From positions 682,001 through 746,000 of the forward strand of contig NZ_CP022412.2 of the NCBI RefSeq assembly GCF_002222615.2: a stretch of DNA of 64,000 bases, given 5' to 3'. This DNA is from Bacteroides caccae. GTDB lineage: Bacteria; Bacteroidota; Bacteroidia; Bacteroidales; Bacteroidaceae. The notes under the pieces are model-generated. The model was not told the origin of the DNA. It saw only the letters and a program-made list of their open reading frames with translations, and did no database searches. Positions 61,105 through 64,000 of this stretch are shown here, piece after piece (positions within the stretch are counted from its first letter, which is position 1; each line of letters begins with the position of its first letter). A program made the translations under genes and the position numbers.

Positions 61105-62085
61105 ATGAATATACTGTTTCTTATCGGAGGATTAATCCTCATTCTTCTAGGAGCTAACGGACTCACGGACGGGGCTGCTTCAGTTGCCAAACGTCTCCGT
61201 ATCCCCTCCATTGTTATCGGGCTTACTATCGTCGCGTTCGGTACTTCTGCCCCCGAACTCACCGTCAGTGTGTCTTCTGCTCTTAAAGGCAGTGCGGACA
61301 TTGCCATAGGTAATGTGGTAGGAAGTAATATATTCAATACACTGATGATTGTAGGCTGCACGGCTTTATTCGCTCCGATTGTCATCACCCGGAATACACT
61401 CAAAAAAGAGATTCCGCTCTGCATTCTATCTTCTGTCGTCCTGTTGGTTTGCGCCAATGACGTCTTTCTGGATAAAGCACCGGAAAATATCCTGAACAGG
61501 GTAGACGGACTGTTATTGCTTTGTTTCTTCGCTATCTTTATGGGATATACATTTGCTATCGCTTCCAAGCCCTCCACAGGGGGACAGGAAGAACATCCCG
61601 TACCGGAAGAAGAGAACGAGATAAAATTGCTCCCCTGGTGGAAATCGGTTCTTTATATTATCGGAGGGCTGGCTGCACTAATTTACGGAGGACAATTATT
61701 TGTTAACGGGGCTACGGGTATCGCCCGCAATCTGGGCGTCAGCGAGTCAATCATCGGTCTGACACTGGTGGCCGGAGGGACTTCTCTGCCGGAACTTGCC
61801 ACCTCTATCGTTGCCGCACTAAAGAAGAATCCGGAAATAGCTATCGGAAATGTAATCGGCAGTAACCTCTTCAATATCTTCTTTGTATTGGGATGCAGCG
61901 CCAGCATTACTCCCCTCCACCTTAGCGGAATCACCAACTTCGACTTGCTCACACTGGTCGGCTCGTGCATCCTGCTCTGGCTGTTCGGATTGTTCTTCGC
62001 CAAACGGACAATCACACGGATAGAAGGAAGCATTATGATACTCTGCTATGTAGCATATACCGTGGTATTGATTTATAATACATAG
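61105..62085 (+). CDS. Calcium/sodium antiporter (CaCA family, YrbG-like)
   Basis: This 326-residue inner-membrane exchanger has ten or so helices and the two inverted alpha-repeats. They are VAFGTSAPELTVSVSSALKG with IAIGNVVGSNIFNT (about 45-80) and VAGGTSLPELATSIVAALKK with EIAIGNVIGSNLFN (about 225-260). The conserved Glu in each SAPEL/SLPEL motif binds the cation. It exchanges Na+ or H+ for Ca2+. The Met at 61105 (MNILFLIGGLILIL) is chosen because an upstream ATG at 61066 lies before the promoter -7 box. It converges on the DUF4832 gene. Confidence 0.94.
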   Translation: MNILFLIGGLILILLGANGLTDGAASVAKRLRIPSIVIGLTIVAFGTSAPELTVSVSSALKGSADIAIGNVVGSNIFNTLMIVGCTALFAPIVITRNTLKKEIPLCILSSVVLLVCANDVFLDKAPENILNRVDGLLLLCFFAIFMGYTFAIASKPSTGGQEEHPVPEEENEIKLLPWWKSVLYIIGGLAALIYGGQLFVNGATGIARNLGVSESIIGLTLVAGGTSLPELATSIVAALKKNPEIAIGNVIGSNLFNIFFVLGCSASITPLHLSGITNFDLLTLVGSCILLWLFGLFFAKRTITRIEGSIMILCYVAYTVVLIYNT

Positions 62086-62104
62086 ATAAAAAGTAAACTA
62101 ACAT

Positions 62105-63673
62105 TTATTTCACCTCGACAATCGTCAATACATTAACGCCATATTTTCCGTCATCGGATATCGCCCAGGTAGTATCCCCATTCGCACAACGGATAGCGTA
62201 ACGGGAATTATATTTCAGCCTTTCCGAACCGTCCGGTATCCACAGCCCTAACCTATATTTTCCGGGAGCAACCGAATCCGGCAATCTGAGAGACAAATCA
62301 ACGGAATGCGTCAACGGCGTATATGTAGAATCTTCCGGCTGGAACGGTTGCCAGTCCAACGGATTTGCTTCGGTCGGAAATTCCATGACTTTCCCTTTAT
62401 CGTCAATCAGTACGAAATAGACCGGATGTTCGCCAAACACAGTAGCAAACCCTCTATTTATCAAACTCAGGTTCAGGAGATTGTCTTTTCCTGCTTCCAA
62501 CGCTTTCGGCATCCGAAGAGATTGCAGTTCAATCCGATACCCCAAATGATCGCGTATATAATCGAACATATTACGTTCCACCTTCGTACCATCTTTCTTT
62601 TGGAAATAACTGTCGGATACAGGCATATGATGCTGATGCAAAGAATCTTCCGTTATCATGGTTTTCTTCCAGACTACCATTGAATATTCAGGAGGATTAT
62701 TCTCGTCAAACTTATTATTGGGGTGTTGTTCCTTATAATTATGTATCACGCTCAATGAGGTGAAGTGCTGGAGGAACAGACGTCTTGCTGTCTGCAATCC
62801 GTCAATAATCCAACCCGCCGAAGGACTGTCGGGATCGGCACCTACACTCCAGAATCCCCAAGGCAACTCGCCATCGACCACCAAATAAGGCGATTCTTTG
62901 ACAATCTGGTCAAAGTTATCAGTCCCCTCATGCATTTCCGCATCCCAACGATCCGGACGTATCACAATAAAATCATCATGAAACGAAAGCCTCTTATATA
63001 ACTCCGGCTTATCTTTCAGCAGATTCTTAAACATAGGAAGCCTTACCTGTACCTGCCTTTCTTCGGGAGCCACCGAAAGAAGCTTTTCCAAAATAGCAGT
63101 TTTCGTTTCATCCGAGTTCTCCAGTCCTTGAACAGAGCTGTGCCATTCTCCCCAAGCACCCACCATACCGGCCTGTACCACCAGAATCAGGTCTTTATTT
63201 TTCTCCAGAAAAGGTTTCAACTGGTCCAGATGTTCCAATATCTGCTCTCCGGTAGGCCCGACCGCCGCTCTCCCCATAAAATCCCGCTCGTAGGCAAAAC
63301 GTAATACCGCCTTCTTTCCTTGTTTCTGCAATTCATCAAAATACACCTGCATCGTATTAAGATTCTCTTCCGACAGTTTTTCACCTATCAGATAAGTAAG
63401 ATAGAAATAGCTCTGGGCAAGCGAAACACTATCCGCCACGTATTTGGCAGACAGTTCCAACAGTTCTTTTGTCGGACTGTCTTTTTCTTTTTTCACATCT
63501 ACCGCCGTCTCCAACCGGAAACCTCGTCCGGGATTATAGATTCCGTTTTCACCGCGCGTATCATCTACACAAATTCCACGAAAATCAAGGACCTGCTGCG
63601 AATTGCCGCAACTACTTGCCAGCACAACAAACAAAGCAGCTACCATACTGCCATACATCCAATTCTTCTTCAT
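62105..63673 (-). CDS. DUF4832/DUF4874 lipoprotein, putative glycosidase-like barrel
   Basis: This 522-residue lipoprotein has a type II signal (VVLASSCGN, Cys22). The N-terminal part carries DUF4874 features (YNPGRGFRLETAVD; YFDELQKQGKKAVLRFAYER; GMVGAWGEWHS). The DUF4832 part follows (VRLPMFKNLLKDKPELYKRL, LSFHDDFIV, WIIDGLQTARRLFLQHFTSL), with a beta domain near the C-terminus (LSLINRGFATVFGEHPVYFV). The fold resembles a TIM-barrel glycoside hydrolase, and acidic residues in GAWGEWH could be catalytic, but no activity is established. A minus-strand TATATTTG at 63697-63704 is the likely promoter. Confidence 0.88.
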   Translation of the reverse strand: MKKNWMYGSMVAALFVVLASSCGNSQQVLDFRGICVDDTRGENGIYNPGRGFRLETAVDVKKEKDSPTKELLELSAKYVADSVSLAQSYFYLTYLIGEKLSEENLNTMQVYFDELQKQGKKAVLRFAYERDFMGRAAVGPTGEQILEHLDQLKPFLEKNKDLILVVQAGMVGAWGEWHSSVQGLENSDETKTAILEKLLSVAPEERQVQVRLPMFKNLLKDKPELYKRLSFHDDFIVIRPDRWDAEMHEGTDNFDQIVKESPYLVVDGELPWGFWSVGADPDSPSAGWIIDGLQTARRLFLQHFTSLSVIHNYKEQHPNNKFDENNPPEYSMVVWKKTMITEDSLHQHHMPVSDSYFQKKDGTKVERNMFDYIRDHLGYRIELQSLRMPKALEAGKDNLLNLSLINRGFATVFGEHPVYFVLIDDKGKVMEFPTEANPLDWQPFQPEDSTYTPLTHSVDLSLRLPDSVAPGKYRLGLWIPDGSERLKYNSRYAIRCANGDTTWAISDDGKYGVNVLTIVEVK

Positions 63674-63696
63674 AGTAATATTTTTGTTTATGCGGG

Positions 63697-63704
63697 CAAA
63701 TATA
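63697..63704 (-). promoter_or_regulatory. Candidate -7 element of the DUF4832 gene
   Basis: TATATTTG on the minus strand, 24 nt before the ATG; the -33 match is poor. Confidence 0.45.
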
Positions 63705-63805
63705 TAACATTTCGCAACACCACCACTCTTTACAGCCCATTTCGCGCAGTAAAGTATCAGTTTGAGATAAAAAATGCAAAAGTATTAGTTAATGCTAAGA
63801 TTGTA

Positions 63806-63837
63806 TTTGTTCCACCAACAGAATAACTCTACCTTTG
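63806..63837 (+). promoter_or_regulatory. Promoter of the gene at the right window edge
   Basis: TTTG (63806-63809), 20-nt spacer, TACCTTTG (63830-63837), a full consensus match. The leader is about 55 nt. Confidence 0.75.
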
Positions 63838-63896
63838 TCTAATAAAATAATACATGAGAAAACTTAATTCATTAAACCTACAATATTAATTACTTA

Positions 63897-64000
63897 ATGG
63901 AAAATATCATGAATAGACAAAACGCTTTTACGCTACTTGCTACATTCGCACTGCTTTTTTGTTTCACATTCTCCTGCAATGCCAAAGGAAAAGACAAAGC
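63897..64000 (+). CDS. Putative lipoprotein, N-terminus only (runs off the window)
   Basis: Only 34 codons are visible: MENIMNRQNAFTLLATFALL followed by FCFTFSCNAKGKDK. A hydrophobic stretch ends in a Cys with a lipobox-like FTFSC, so the product is probably a lipoprotein or an exported protein. The Met at 63909 is an alternative start. The function cannot be told. Confidence 0.6.
   Translation, partial: MENIMNRQNAFTLLATFALLFCFTFSCNAKGKDK

Overview
The window is a chromosomal segment of a gut Bacteroides (phylum Bacteroidota). The grounds are: Bacteroides-type promoters (TTG or TTTG, a spacer of about 20 nt, then TAnnTTTG) in front of many genes; a SusC/SusD pair with a hybrid two-component regulator; BACON domains; DUF4373, smalltalk and Bacteroidetes HU-like proteins; DUF4491, DUF4832 and DUF4932 proteins. 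No species is claimed.

Region by region. (1) About 1-6,120, minus strand: an RHS/YD-repeat locus. It holds a short RHS protein followed by two small membrane proteins, an HU-like protein, a 33-residue smalltalk protein and the start of a long RHS-type protein that leaves the window. Upstream lie a CxxC small protein and a DUF4373 protein. The HU gene and the short RHS gene carry near-identical 122-bp promoter regions. (2) 6,248-6,961: a phage-type XRE/S24 regulator. (3) 7,084-17,539, plus strand: metG followed 4 bp later by a Wzx-type flippase and seven tightly packed glycosyltransferase or LicD genes. This is a glycan assembly operon without capsule antiterminators, polymerase or sugar-nucleotide genes. 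(4) 17,549-22,170, minus strand: an SGNH hydrolase, a TlpA-type thioredoxin lipoprotein, a small exported protein, a DUF4932 putative metalloprotease and a broken TlpA gene.

(5) 22,229-50,354, minus strand: a large polysaccharide utilization locus. In transcription order it holds a hybrid two-component regulator, a GH29 fucosidase, a GH2, SusC (with an STN domain), SusD, an M60 gluzincin peptidase, a BACON/F5-8 surface glycan-binding lipoprotein, a second GH2, a free-standing GH35-type accessory domain, a GH31 carrying both dockerin and cohesin-like modules, and a GH105-heparinase II/III fusion. The fucosidase, beta-galactosidase-like enzymes, GH31 and M60 protease point to a glycoprotein such as mucin. 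The fusion enzyme points to a uronic-acid polysaccharide, and it and the GH31 may be a separate module. Hairpins and terminators sit after SusD and after the surface glycan-binding protein.

(6) 50,539-52,211: a methyltransferase, AraC and HMA-like operon with a structured leader. (7) 52,227-55,719: a zinc-less sirtuin, two FKBP isomerases (one cytoplasmic, one lipoprotein), an Lrp/AsnC regulator and DUF4491. (8) 55,812-56,990: a CAT-anticodon tRNA with its own promoter and terminator, a candidate minus-strand small RNA, a gene with a frameshift in a C4 run, and a nested repeat cluster. (9) 57,059-64,000: a VanX-like dipeptidase, a THUMP-like methyltransferase, an MscS channel, a Na+/Ca2+ exchanger, a DUF4832 lipoprotein and the start of another lipoprotein. 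The most novel-looking items are the fusion lyase/hydrolase, the GH31 with dockerin plus cohesin, the STN-SusC paired with a hybrid two-component regulator, the candidate sRNA and the duplicated RHS/HU promoter.
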